From positions 1-64,000 of the forward strand of contig NZ_WVHT01000008.1 in assembly GCF_009834875.1 (NCBI RefSeq): 64,000 nucleotides of DNA, written 5' to 3'. The position numbers and the translations under genes are program-made. Positions within the stretch are counted from its first letter, which is position 1; each line of letters opens with the position of its first letter. Source of the stretch: Hufsiella arboris (GTDB lineage Bacteria > Bacteroidota > Bacteroidia > Sphingobacteriales > Sphingobacteriaceae). Under the pieces are notes generated by a model. It was not told the origin of the DNA. It searched no databases and saw only the letters and a program-made list of their open reading frames with translations. Of this stretch, positions 16,883 to 26,066 are shown piece by piece.

Positions 16883-17812
16883 ATGAATGGTCATCCACTT
16901 ACACTCAGCATCCTGCAATACAAGAGCTTACAGGAAATCACCGGCTTACTGGCGAACCGTTACCAGCCAGAGGGCATTATTTGTTTCGGGTATAAGAATA
17001 GGCAACGTCAGTCCGCCGGCTGCTTCGCCTCGCATGTGAATTCTGAGAGCTGCCATTATTTTCTCCTGCTGATCACGAAAGAAAACGCACGTATTGAACA
17101 TGAGGTACAGGAGTTTGTGGATCATCGTTATAGAAATGGCAAACTGACGATCCTTGCTCATGGAAAAGAAACAGTCGGGGAGGGCATTGCCCGAGGCAAC
17201 CTGTTCTTTACAAGCGTTTGCCGGTACGGGTTCCAGCTGTATTCGTCCAGCGGCTTGTGCCTGTGCTTTGATTACCCGGAAGAAAATTTCGAAACAAACC
17301 TGGCGGAGTGCAGCAGTAATGCTTACCAGCGCCTTGAAATGGCCTCGAGCTTTTTAACGGCTGCGGAAAAAAGCCTGTATGAAGAACATTATGCGGCCTG
17401 CCTGTTTTTGCTGCACCAGGTGGTGGAGCAGGCTTGTTTGGCGTTGATCCGGCTGTTTATGGCTTACCGTGCTGATACGCATAACCTTTCCCGCCTGCTG
17501 GAGCTCACGGAATGCTTTTCTGAATCGGCCGCTTATTTTCCGCGTGAGCTGCCAGAAGATCAGCGCCTGTTCCGCATGCTCATGAAAAGCTATTCGGACT
17601 GCCGTTATAAGGATGCCTTCGAGATAAACGATGAAGATGCGCAGTCTTTATTTAAGCGGGTTAGCGGATTCTTTGCCGCCCTGAAGTCGCTTTGCCATAA
17701 CAGGCTGGAGGATGAAACGGCAAAAGAGAACGTGCAGGAGCAGGTATTTTCGGCCTTGCCAGTTGGTTCGAATTCAACCGAAAACCCTATGGTACATGTG
17801 CCGGAAGATTAA
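16883..17812 (+). CDS. Nucleotidyltransferase-like plus HEPN domain protein
   Basis: Start placed at ATG 16883 (MNGHPLTLSIL, 309 aa); a TTG at 16841 would add 14 residues. The N-terminal half resembles a MNT domain (PEGIICFGYKN in place of the usual GSRARG loop) that has lost its key acidic pair, so it is probably not catalytic. The C-terminal half is a HEPN domain (about 165-285; AAEKSLYEEHYAACLFLLHQ, then VVEQACLALIRLFM and HNLSRLLELTECF). Clearly GC-richer than the island to its left. Fused MNT-HEPN genes of this type recur in Bacteroidota mobile elements. Confidence 0.75.
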   Translation: MNGHPLTLSILQYKSLQEITGLLANRYQPEGIICFGYKNRQRQSAGCFASHVNSESCHYFLLLITKENARIEHEVQEFVDHRYRNGKLTILAHGKETVGEGIARGNLFFTSVCRYGFQLYSSSGLCLCFDYPEENFETNLAECSSNAYQRLEMASSFLTAAEKSLYEEHYAACLFLLHQVVEQACLALIRLFMAYRADTHNLSRLLELTECFSESAAYFPRELPEDQRLFRMLMKSYSDCRYKDAFEINDEDAQSLFKRVSGFFAALKSLCHNRLEDETAKENVQEQVFSALPVGSNSTENPMVHVPED

Positions 17813-18293
17813 ACAGGCCGGAATGGTGCCCGTCACCGGTTTGTTTGCTTCCGTGCTGAAAGCGTATGTGTTATGCTATTGTCTCGTATTTCCGCTCGGC
17901 AAGTCGTCCTGTTTTCCGCCGCTGCTGGTTCCCTGTATTGCGGTCGCCGGCGAAAGCGGCCGTATCAAGCGCGTTAAGCGCTTCATCATTCGTGAGCATG
18001 ACTGCCATGAATTGGAAATCGGCCGTAGCCTGCAGCGATTGAACAGCCTTTGTTTCAGCATGTATATCCTGGCTGCTTTGTATGAAGAACTGTATGCCCA
18101 GGATGAATCACACGAGCAATTACCTGCCATTGCTGAAGCCATTACCAGGTTGTGGCAGCAGGTTATTCCGCTGTTAGCGAAGGACGGCCTGCTTTATATG
18201 CTTCGCTGCCGGAAGCTTAAAGCGCTGAAGCGGCGTCCAGGGAAATTGAGCATGGAGGTGCGAGTATGTCGTGGATCTGTCAAAAGCAACTGA
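17796..18293 (+). CDS. Unknown protein overlapping the MNT/HEPN gene
   Basis: This frame overlaps the end of the previous gene by 17 bp if it starts at ATG 17796 (MCRKIKQAG; 165 aa); the frame stays open upstream to 17712. It is GC-rich, Leu-, Arg- and Cys-rich, with segments such as LKAYVLCYCLVFPLG and MYILAALYEELYAQ. No family is recognised. The overlap suggests translational coupling with the HEPN gene, so they may work as a pair, but this is inference. Confidence 0.55.
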   Translation: MCRKIKQAGMVPVTGLFASVLKAYVLCYCLVFPLGKSSCFPPLLVPCIAVAGESGRIKRVKRFIIREHDCHELEIGRSLQRLNSLCFSMYILAALYEELYAQDESHEQLPAIAEAITRLWQQVIPLLAKDGLLYMLRCRKLKALKRRPGKLSMEVRVCRGSVKSN

Positions 18294-18517
18294 ACTTGTA
18301 GTTATTAAGGATGGATATCAGGAGATGCGGGTTGCAAACCCGCCTTTATGAGAGGTTCGGGATGCGCAAGCGTAACATCCCGAACAGCGGGAGAGGTTTG
18401 GGTTTGGTCGGGGTGAGATTCAGAAAAATCTGACAAGATCAAAGACTAATAAATTAGTTCGATACAATCGCATATCTCCGGCACCCGCGTTTCAAACGCG
18501 GGCGATGAGATGAATAC
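18294..18517. repeat. Hairpin-rich intergenic segment
   Basis: Three hairpins: GCGGGTT-gca-AACCCGC (about 18328-18344), TTCGGGATG pairing with CATCCCGAA (about 18356-18386, a variant of the TTCGAAGTG hairpin seen elsewhere) and CCCGCGTTT-c-AAACGCGGG (about 18484-18502). The last lies just past the stop of the minus-strand gene ending at 18518 and may serve as its terminator. Confidence 0.5.
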
Positions 18518-19219
18518 TTATTCTATGTTCTTTTCTAGGTTGTGTTTATAATTTAACGCAGCATTTCGAAAGAATCCTACCTCAGTGGTTTCAATGAAAC
18601 GATTTAAAGAATGAATTTTATCTGTTAATTCACCGGACTGTGCAACAATATGAGTTAAGGAATTTCCAGCCTGCTTAAATTTTATATAGGCTTCATTTAC
18701 CATGTCCTTTAGATCTGCTTCAGCGATTGCAATTTGATATTGCGATTTTAACTTTTCAAGCAATATATTAAACTCGTTTACGTCTGATTTAAATACAGAC
18801 ACCGTTTTTGAAAGGTAGGTATTTAACAATTCCAGTTTAGACTCCGTTGTTTCGCGGTCAAGTAAGTATTCTTTCACTTTAAGCAAGATATCATCTTCGG
18901 TGAATTCAGATTCAATTTTGATCGTGTCAACGATAGCTAATATTCTTATTAAAATTATTGGGTATAAATAGTCGGTTTTTGACAGGGTATTAAGCAGGTC
19001 ATAATTAATTAGCATTGCTTCTTTATAAAGCTTGTTTTCCTCATAAATAGTACTTTTCCAGGCTTGTAGTTTATATGCAATTGATTTAAAATCATGCCTG
19101 GCTAAATTGTGTTTTTCAAACTCTTCCAGGATAACAATATTATCGACATGGTATTTTGACTCCACAATATTGTCAATCAATGTATTGAACTCATCGCTTA
19201 TATTATTTTTTACTTCCAT
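18518..19219 (-). CDS. Cytoplasmic helical protein, partner of the upstream lipoprotein gene
   Basis: The start is set at ATG 19219 (MEVKNNISDEF, 233 aa), which avoids overlapping the lipoprotein gene ending at 19225; an ORF start at 19267 would overlap it. The protein is helical and Lys/Glu-rich, with no signal peptide or recognised motif. The 5-bp gap after the lipoprotein gene points to one transcript. An immunity- or accessory-like role is possible but only inferred from the layout. Confidence 0.65.
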   Translation of the reverse strand: MEVKNNISDEFNTLIDNIVESKYHVDNIVILEEFEKHNLARHDFKSIAYKLQAWKSTIYEENKLYKEAMLINYDLLNTLSKTDYLYPIILIRILAIVDTIKIESEFTEDDILLKVKEYLLDRETTESKLELLNTYLSKTVSVFKSDVNEFNILLEKLKSQYQIAIAEADLKDMVNEAYIKFKQAGNSLTHIVAQSGELTDKIHSLNRFIETTEVGFFRNAALNYKHNLEKNIE

Positions 19220-19224
19220 AGTAG

Positions 19225-20460
19225 TTATTGAGATTGTGAAGTACCCGGTATATAAATGTCCGGACATCGGTTAAAATCCCAGTAGCCATTGGACCGGCAA
19301 TACTGTAAACAATCGTCGCATGGTATATTAAAAGGCCTGTTAGTTCGACATGCAGTATACATATTTATGCATTGATCAAGGTCTTTGTTGTCTTTTGTCG
19401 CATTATAATAAGTACTGGCTTCATAGATATATATGGTTGCTATAATGCCTACACCAATTAAGACCATCGGAACAGATAATGTAGGGGTCGCTATTATGGC
19501 CACAGCGGTCAAAACTTTTCCTCCGAATGTTTGCCCGGATTGAAAATCATACCCTTGGTCTGAAAGAGCCTGAACTTCAGGTAATAGCCAAGCATTAAAC
19601 TGCGCGTTATAAGTAAATTCAACTGTTCTTCCGTTTGGATAAGTATACGTATAAGTCAATCCATCATATGGAGACTGAGGCAATCCGAATTGTCCAACAG
19701 TGTAAGTTGGACCAGGGCTATTGCCACCGTTACCGCCCGAACCAGCACCACCTTCTCCGCAATTATCGCAAAAGGAATACAGATACTCCCAGTTTCTACC
19801 TTGATCTGTTACCCAAAATACGTCATAACATGCAGATGTTTGGGATTCACCACAAAGAGTTATATATCTGTGCCTTTGTGAAGTGCTTTTTATACTGGAC
19901 GCTGGCAAAACTCCCTTTTGGATACTTGCAGCGCCTGTCATTAATCCGTATTTATATTGTCTTCCTCTTAAGTATCTGTAATTTATATCGTATGTGATGA
20001 TGGCTCCGTTAAAACCAGTTATTTGTGTATAGTTGAACGATGAAAGTAGTAGCTTTTTATTTTGTTTAATGAAGTTAATATCTCCATAAAATTCAACTAT
20101 TCTACCATATTTAACTTTGTTATCCCTTTTTAGAAAAACAAAGGCCCTTAGAAAGCCAATGTTTGCAGAGTCTAAACTGAATTCTTTCGCAGGTACGATT
20201 ATCAGCTTCGTTCCATTTTTTAATTGAACAGAATCTTGCTGTTGCCATATTGGTTTCAGTAAGTATTTTGACTGACCACTTAGGCTTAGAGATTTCGGAT
20301 TCGTTTTAATCTTAAGCAATTCCGAATTATACCAATCCTGGACCGACGAGTAATCAATAGAGTTATTTGAACTGTGCGGAAAAGTTTCGTTTTCTGATCT
20401 TTTGCATGAATTGATGAGTACCAAAAGAGCACAAGACATTACAAGTACAAATTTTTTCAT
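19225..20460 (-). CDS. Lipoprotein with Gly-rich middle, membrane segment and Cys-rich tail
   Basis: The 411-aa protein has a lipoprotein signal (LLVLINSCKRS; lipidated Cys near 19). A soluble N-terminal domain ends at a Gly/Ser-rich linker (GEGGAGSGGNGGNSPGP, about 235-251). Next come a hydrophobic stretch (about 310-345) and a short Cys-rich tail (CINMYTAC, CDDCLQYC, NRCP). This modular order resembles Bacteroidota surface proteins with a variable C-terminal effector domain. No toxin motif is recognised. Confidence 0.65.
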   Translation of the reverse strand: MKKFVLVMSCALLVLINSCKRSENETFPHSSNNSIDYSSVQDWYNSELLKIKTNPKSLSLSGQSKYLLKPIWQQQDSVQLKNGTKLIIVPAKEFSLDSANIGFLRAFVFLKRDNKVKYGRIVEFYGDINFIKQNKKLLLSSFNYTQITGFNGAIITYDINYRYLRGRQYKYGLMTGAASIQKGVLPASSIKSTSQRHRYITLCGESQTSACYDVFWVTDQGRNWEYLYSFCDNCGEGGAGSGGNGGNSPGPTYTVGQFGLPQSPYDGLTYTYTYPNGRTVEFTYNAQFNAWLLPEVQALSDQGYDFQSGQTFGGKVLTAVAIIATPTLSVPMVLIGVGIIATIYIYEASTYYNATKDNKDLDQCINMYTACRTNRPFNIPCDDCLQYCRSNGYWDFNRCPDIYIPGTSQSQ

Positions 20461-20578
20461 AATCTTTCAATTAATAAGTTGTACGATATTGGAAAAAAAA
20501 TGTTTCATAACAGCTTTTTGTTAAATATTCTTAATCCTGAGGAATAACGTTAGTTTTACGTGTCCGAGTGTTTCCCAC

Positions 20579-20609
20579 TTGCCATCCCCGCCTTTCCCGT
20601 CTATCTTTG
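20579..20609 (+). promoter_or_regulatory. Promoter of the LLM monooxygenase gene
   Basis: -33 TTG (20579-20581) and -7 TATCTTTG (20602-20609) with a 20-bp spacer match the Bacteroidota consensus. The -7 lies only 17 bp before the ATG at 20626, so the leader is very short, and the longer frame starting at 20560 cannot be the real start. Confidence 0.7.
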
Positions 20610-20625
20610 CCACCAAACAAACACC

Positions 20626-21657
20626 ATGGAACTAGGTATTGGATTTTTCGGCGACCTGCCACATAACGAAAAAGGCGAAATACAAGCGGCAAAAAACAGG
20701 CTGCAGGATATCATCGAAGAGATAAAATTGATGGATCAGCTGAGGCTGGATTTTTTTGGTATTGGCGAGCATCACCGGCCCGACTATGCAGTATCTGTGC
20801 CCGAAGTTATTTTAGCAGCTGCATCAACGGTTACGAAAACTATCAAATTAGGGAGCGCCGTTTCGGTGTTAAGCTCTTCGGATCCGGTTAAGCTTTACCA
20901 GAGTTTCGCTACCGTTGATTTGCTGTCTGACGGGCGGGCCGAGCTGATGGCCGGCCGGGGAAGTTTTATTGAATCGTTTCCGTTGTTTGGTTATAACCTG
21001 GCCGATTACGACGCCCTGTTCGAAGAAAAATTAAATTTATTACTACAAATAAACAGCAACGAGCGTATCAGCTGGAAAGGCTCTTTCCGTTCTCCGTTGA
21101 ATGATCAGCAAGTTTTGCCAAGAGCTGTTGGTGACAATCTCGACATCTGGATAGCTGTAGGCGGCACGCCGGAATCAGTGGAACGTGCCGGCCGGCTGGG
21201 TTTACCGGTTGTTTTTGCAATCATCGGCGGCAGTCCGGCGCAGTTCAAACCCTTGTTCGATTACTATAAAAAAGTTTACGAACATTACGGACACGATCTG
21301 GACAAGTTCCGTGTTGGTGTGCACATGCATTCGTTTTTCGGAACCGATGCCAGTGAAATCGCCGGATATTATTACCCGGTATACTCGGCGCAAATGGACC
21401 GGGTGGGCGCAAGCCGTGGCTGGCCCCCATACCAGCAAAACCAGTTCGATATCGGCCGCAGTAAGAATGGCCACCTTGTTATAGGTGACGCCGAAGAAGC
21501 TGTCGACAAAATTCTTGCTATGCAGGAAATGTTTGGGTTAACCCGTTTCTCTGCACATATGGATGTGGGAGGCCCTTCGCACGATAGGATGATGAAATCG
21601 ATTGAGATTTTTGGAGATAAGATTGCGCCGAAGGTCAGAGAGGCTTTGAAAAAGTAA
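20626..21657 (+). CDS. LLM-class flavin-dependent oxidoreductase
   Basis: The 343-aa protein begins MELGIGFFGDLPHNEKG, the usual N-terminus of bacterial luciferase-like monooxygenases in this phylum, and continues with FFGIGEHHRPDYAVSVP and KLGSAVSVLSSSDPVKLYQS, then DLLSDGRAELMAGRGS. These are family hallmarks (FMN/F420-type TIM barrel). Cytoplasmic. Substrate unknown. The start at 20626 is fixed by the promoter directly upstream. It appears monocistronic. Confidence 0.9.
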   Translation: MELGIGFFGDLPHNEKGEIQAAKNRLQDIIEEIKLMDQLRLDFFGIGEHHRPDYAVSVPEVILAAASTVTKTIKLGSAVSVLSSSDPVKLYQSFATVDLLSDGRAELMAGRGSFIESFPLFGYNLADYDALFEEKLNLLLQINSNERISWKGSFRSPLNDQQVLPRAVGDNLDIWIAVGGTPESVERAGRLGLPVVFAIIGGSPAQFKPLFDYYKKVYEHYGHDLDKFRVGVHMHSFFGTDASEIAGYYYPVYSAQMDRVGASRGWPPYQQNQFDIGRSKNGHLVIGDAEEAVDKILAMQEMFGLTRFSAHMDVGGPSHDRMMKSIEIFGDKIAPKVREALKK

Positions 21658-21781
21658 TAAATTCATTGGACCAGGTGATTATTCGCGGGCGGATAGTTTA
21701 TGCTTCACAACGGATGAAGGAGCGGCGCGCTGTCGCTTAATTCCCCGGAATTACTAAATTTAGCTAATCAATATAACCTCC

Positions 21782-23116
21782 ATGAACTACAGGAAATTTC
21801 TTTTCGCTGGTCTTTTTTTATTGTCCATGACTTTCTGCATGGCTCAGACGTATACTCCTTCGCCCGCTAACCAAAGCGCCAGGCAGGAATTTAGAAACGA
21901 CAAATATGGGTTGTTCATTCATTGGGGGCCTTTTAGTATTCCCGGCGATGGCGAATGGGTGATGAACAACCGTAATATCACCGTTAAAAATTATACCAGG
22001 CTGGAGAAATTTTTCAACCCTATTGATTTCGACGCGGCTAAATGGGTATCGATGGCTAAGCAGGGTGGTATGAAGTACATCACGCTAATAAGCAGGCATC
22101 ACGACGGTTTCAGCATGTGGGATACGAAATACAGCGATTTCAATATCATGAACACGCCGTATAAGAAAGATATCGTGAAGATGATGGCCGATGAATGCCA
22201 TAAGCAGGGAATTAAACTGTTTTTATATTACTCTTTGCTCGACTGGCGCCGGGATGATTACCAATACTGGACAGGCAGAACGGGACAAGGCACCGGGAGA
22301 ACTGTTCATGGCGACTGGAACGATTATATTCAGTTTATGAAAAACCAGCTTACCGAGCTTTTGACAAACTATGGCGAAATAGGCGGAATATGGTTCGACG
22401 GCTACTGGGATCAGATGGCCGAGGAAAGTAAGACCAGGAAGGAGACAGACGTTAAACTCGACTGGCACACGCGTGAACTGTACGACCTGATACATAAGTT
22501 GCAGCCGCAATGCCTGGTTGGGAATAACCACCACATCACACCTTTGCCGGGTGAGGATTTCCAGCTGTTTGAACAGGATGTACCGGGCGAGAACAGCCAT
22601 GGCCTGAGCTTCCAAAAGATATCGGCTCTTCCACTGGAAACCTGCGCTACTATCAATAATAGCTGGGGCTTTAACCTGGTCGACACGAGCTATAAAACGC
22701 ATGCGCAAATTGTGAACCTGCTTGTACGGTCGGCAGGCAACGGCGGCAACCTGCTGTTAAATATCGGGCCGATGCCAAACGGCGAGATACAGCCCGAATT
22801 TATCGATCGCATCAACTGGATGGGTAATTGGCTGAAAACTTATGGAAACAGTATTTATCAAACGACGGGAGGTTATATAAAACCACAATCATGGGGTGGC
22901 ATCACGCAAAATGGCAAGTATGTTTACATTCATCCCTTGAAACCTAAGGGCAATTCACTGACACTGGAAGAGGTGCCATTCAAGGTTGCTAAGGCATATC
23001 TTCTCAAAACAAACGCACCGGTAAAATATTCACTGCAGGGTAAATCGTTAAACCTGTCGGTTGAGCAGCCTACCAGCGATGATCCTGATAAAGTGATTGT
23101 ACTTGAAACCAGGTAA
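21782..23116 (+). CDS. Alpha-L-fucosidase (GH29), secreted
   Basis: The 444-aa protein has a Sec signal peptide (residues 1-21, ending CMAQ) and a full GH29 catalytic domain: KYGLFIHWGPFSIPG near 37-51, LISRHHDGFSMWDT, YYSLLDWRRDDY and the nucleophile Asp in GGIWFDGYWD (near residue 204), then a C-terminal beta-sandwich. It removes terminal alpha-L-fucose from oligosaccharides and works by a retaining mechanism. Another GH29 gene of different architecture is at 27910-29364. Confidence 0.93.
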   Translation: MNYRKFLFAGLFLLSMTFCMAQTYTPSPANQSARQEFRNDKYGLFIHWGPFSIPGDGEWVMNNRNITVKNYTRLEKFFNPIDFDAAKWVSMAKQGGMKYITLISRHHDGFSMWDTKYSDFNIMNTPYKKDIVKMMADECHKQGIKLFLYYSLLDWRRDDYQYWTGRTGQGTGRTVHGDWNDYIQFMKNQLTELLTNYGEIGGIWFDGYWDQMAEESKTRKETDVKLDWHTRELYDLIHKLQPQCLVGNNHHITPLPGEDFQLFEQDVPGENSHGLSFQKISALPLETCATINNSWGFNLVDTSYKTHAQIVNLLVRSAGNGGNLLLNIGPMPNGEIQPEFIDRINWMGNWLKTYGNSIYQTTGGYIKPQSWGGITQNGKYVYIHPLKPKGNSLTLEEVPFKVAKAYLLKTNAPVKYSLQGKSLNLSVEQPTSDDPDKVIVLETR

Positions 23117-23829
23117 GCCGATGTCATTGAGTTAAGGGAATATCAAAATGTCACGCCGAGGGGGCCAGTGTAAATATTGGAACTTTAAAATCATTTCAAT
23201 GGTGGGAGCGGGAGGCTTTCTTTTTGAAAACGGGCGCGCATCACGTTTGGCTGCTCCAGTCCCGCCATTCAGTCCAAGTCCTCGCGCTGGCACGCCTATC
23301 GTGTACCCAAAAGTTTAAGTTTTCATTAGCCTCCTGCCGGCAAGGCATTTACTTTTGAAAAGGCCAAAAGTAAACAAAAGCCTTTTCAATCCGCCGAGGT
23401 GCCTTTTTACTCATTGTCTTACACACATTAAAAAACCACAGCGCTTATTTTTATTCGGCACAGCGTATTGAAAGCGTTTGCAACCTTGAACATAAAACCA
23501 CTGCGTTATAGGCTTGGCAGTGCTTTACGTTTTTTTCTGCTCCTGTTTTTTTAATTCTATCCGGCACTTGCGGATTGATCGTACTTCGGCTGGTGCTGAC
23601 TTCTGATGATCGGTTGTTGGGTGCACTGCCAAGAGGAACGTTCATAGAATTCAGACTTTTGATAGTAAGAAACGGCCTTCGGAAATTTGGAAGTGAGGGC
23701 CAGTAAATTCACTGGCACCCAAGCTAGCTTCGCTGGTTTCTGCAAAACTCGTTTCAATGGCTATTATTGGCTATTGATAGGTGTGCGGTGTAGCTGTACC
23801 TTAGGTAAAAAACCACAAAACGATTACTT
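23117..23829. other. Intergenic with dispersed hairpin element
   Basis: No gene is convincing. TTACTTTTG pairs with CAAAAGTAA around AAAAGGC at 23349-23373. The rest contains fragments such as GTGCACTGCCAAGAGGAACG and GGCTTGGCAGTGCTTTACG, with complementary CACTGCCAAG/CTTGGCAGTG segments. It reads as a decayed repeat. Confidence 0.45.
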
Positions 23830-24582
23830 ATGGATTATCCTAACCGCGTAATAAAAGAGGGTGAAACCGATCAGAACATTGTAATTGCCATTCAGCAGAG
23901 GCTGGATGAACTGGGCCTCGGGCCTTTCCAGTTTTCGGGTACCTTCGGGCCCAAAACGAAGGCTGCAGTAAAGCTTTTCCAATCCACTCACCGCGACAAA
24001 AACGGTGTGCCGCTGGAAATGGATGGCGAAATAGGAGCAATCACCTGGTCCGTGTTGTTTGATAAAAGTCCTGTAGTAGTATCAGAGAATCCGCCTAATA
24101 ATTTACTTGCAGAGGCAATCAAAGTTGCTAAAACACAGGTCGGAACAATGGAAGAACCTCCAGGAAGTAATAAGGGCGTCCAGGTTAATAAATATTTGGC
24201 TTCTGTCGACTGCCCGCCCGGATCATTCTGGTGCGCAGGTTTTGTTTACTGGTGTTTTAATGAGGCCGCTAAAAGTCTTGGTGTCGCCAATCCATTGTTT
24301 AAGACCGGTGGTTGCCTCGATCACTGGAACAATACGAACGGCAGACGCATAAAGGCGCTTGATGCCGCCAATAATCCTTCATTGATTCAGGCTGGTTCTA
24401 TTTTTATCATTAATCACGGAGAAGGTAAGGGCCATACGGGGATCGTGGTAAAGGAAGACGGCGGATTTATACACACTATTGAAGGTAACAGCAATCCGTC
24501 AGGAAGCAGCAATGGAATAGGAGTATTCGAATTACAGCGGAAGATCATTAAAATTAATGCAGGATTTATTTTGTATGAATAA
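23830..24582 (+). CDS. Peptidoglycan-binding and CHAP amidase-like protein
   Basis: The 250-aa protein has an N-terminal PG_binding_1 domain (about 15-78; IQQRLDELGLGPFQFSGTFG, LFQSTH) and a C-terminal CHAP/NlpC-like domain (about 90-250) with the catalytic Cys in SFWCAGFVYWCF and His in GHTGIVV. It would cut peptide cross-links or amide bonds of peptidoglycan. No signal peptide is seen, so export may be by holin-like or other means, or it may act like an endolysin. No phage genes are adjacent. Confidence 0.88.
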   Translation: MDYPNRVIKEGETDQNIVIAIQQRLDELGLGPFQFSGTFGPKTKAAVKLFQSTHRDKNGVPLEMDGEIGAITWSVLFDKSPVVVSENPPNNLLAEAIKVAKTQVGTMEEPPGSNKGVQVNKYLASVDCPPGSFWCAGFVYWCFNEAAKSLGVANPLFKTGGCLDHWNNTNGRRIKALDAANNPSLIQAGSIFIINHGEGKGHTGIVVKEDGGFIHTIEGNSNPSGSSNGIGVFELQRKIIKINAGFILYE

Positions 24583-25443
24583 CAGCAAGGCTTATAGTTG
24601 GTTAATTGCTTTGTTCCAGGCAAAGCGGGATCTTTGTTATTAGTTGAGTAAATTACGTCAGTCAGGAGAGCGCAAAAGCACTTAATTGGAAGTTTCAAAA
24701 AATGTAATCTTCCGAGAAGCCATAACAGGTTCACATGAACTCACTCAGGATATTGCGATGATTAGATCTTGTTTTATTTCTTTAGTCGCCATCATGGCCG
24801 GGCAGGCCTAGATACTTTTTTTTACAGCAAAAAAAGTATCCAAAAATGCCGCGGCTGCTGAACATTTGTCGTAAATCCTCAATAGATTGTTTTTGCGCAT
24901 GGTTCGACTCCGCTCACCATGACAGGCCACCACTATATTTCGGTAACATTAAAATGCTGAGCGGAGTCAAAGCAGGCCTTTACTTCCAAATCTTCAAAGG
25001 CCGGTTCGTGCTTCGGAAAGAGCTGTGGTGTTATGACCGTTTGCCTCCTGCTACTGATTAACGGAACTGCCGATATTATTGGCACTAGCCGACTGGCGTT
25101 CATATCTCAGTGCCACTGATAGTACGCGAGCTTTCCGTCAGCGCCGGGAGAAATTTCCTTGCAATGGTGGGTTGTGGGCAAGCAAGGGCATCAGCATTTA
25201 ATAATGCAGCCCGTATTGCAAGGAAATTGTGTGAATGGTTTGTGTGGCAAGGGCGCCTTCGGGAAGCTCTTGAATTTTTGGCAACTTTTGTTTCAAGACA
25301 ATGCCAAGCGTTAGCGAGACCATGAACGCCAATAAAAACAATAAATGCTAGTGAATAACTGGCTAGCCATCGGGCGGCAATGAGCCCGGCTGAAATTCAT
25401 GTTTGCAAAAGCCATTCAAAGACAGCCCATATTGAAATGTTCG
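24583..25443. other. Intergenic with two repeat elements
   Basis: No gene is seen. A hairpin GATACTTTTTTT/AAAAAAAGTATC lies at 24811-24840, followed by TTCGACTCCGCTCACCATGACA (about 24903-24924), typical of dispersed repeats. A terminal-inverted-repeat element lies at 25083-25353 and is listed separately. Confidence 0.5.
25083..25353. mobile_element. Short element with nested inverted repeats (MITE-like)
   Basis: The 271-bp element has outer arms CACTAGC (25083-25089) and GCTAGTG (25347-25353), sub-terminal arms TGGCGTTCAT (25094-25103) and ATGAACGCCA (25322-25331), and inner arms ATTTCCTTGCAAT (25153-25165) and ATTGCAAGGAAAT (25215-25227). All three pairs are perfect. It has no ORF. The layout fits a non-autonomous transposable element or an RNA/DNA-hairpin repeat. 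Confidence 0.5.
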
Positions 25444-25923
25444 TTATTCAACGAACTGAATTTCCACGCGCCTGTTCAATTTGCGGCCAGTTGCTGTTTC
25501 GTTACTGGCAATTGGCTTTGTGTCGCCAAATTCGGTTGACGCGATACGCGACTCATCGGCACCTTTGCTTACAAGATATGCTTTAACGCTTTGAGCACGG
25601 GTTTTTGATAAATTCCAGTTGTAGACGTACGCTCCGATGTTGTCTGCATGCCCGCTTACCTTAAGCGACGCGTTGTTTTCAATAAGCAATTTTGCAACTT
25701 TATCCAACTCGTCATAATAGGCATCGGCTACTGAGGATTTGTTGAAGCCAAACTCGACATTTTTAAACTTGGTTTTAATGAGTTTGTCAATGTTTTTCGA
25801 AACCGGTGGATGGTTTTTCGGATTTCCTTTTTTCGAAGACCGTGCAGGTACGGTTAAAGCCAATAAACACAAAATGATTCCACAAAACAGAGTGGTTTTC
25901 CGGGTGCTGATTTTAGTTTTCAT
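25444..25923 (-). CDS. OmpA-family peptidoglycan-associated protein
   Basis: The 159-aa protein has a signal peptide (about 1-28, LALTVPARS) and an OmpA-like C-terminal domain (about 45-158) with the peptidoglycan-binding core KVSGHADNIGAYVYNWNLSK (20 residues; Asp and Arg ligands of the family) and GRKLNRRVEIQFVE. It links the outer membrane or periplasm to the cell wall. No barrel or linker domain is present, so it is a stand-alone periplasmic OmpA domain. Confidence 0.9.
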   Translation of the reverse strand: MKTKISTRKTTLFCGIILCLLALTVPARSSKKGNPKNHPPVSKNIDKLIKTKFKNVEFGFNKSSVADAYYDELDKVAKLLIENNASLKVSGHADNIGAYVYNWNLSKTRAQSVKAYLVSKGADESRIASTEFGDTKPIASNETATGRKLNRRVEIQFVE

Positions 25924-26066
25924 AATGTTTGATTAGTTTATATGTTTAAGACATAAGAGTTTGTATGACAGTTTATTATATACGGTATGCGGAGGATTGC
26001 GGATTTCGGCAGTCCTTGTTTTTTTAATTTTTTTGAGCCGGTTCTTATTTCCATCCGTCATTGTGA

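Noticed and set aside
19635-19997. 120-aa plus-strand frame inside the lipoprotein gene
   Set aside because: Antisense to a gene with a clear lipoprotein signal; its composition is that of a shadow frame.
23451-23757. Minus-strand frames of 64-66 aa after the first fucosidase gene
   Set aside because: They lie in a decayed repeat and resemble no known protein.
23830-24582. CHAP protein as part of a prophage
   Set aside because: No phage structural, lysis or integrase genes are adjacent, so a prophage is not supported.
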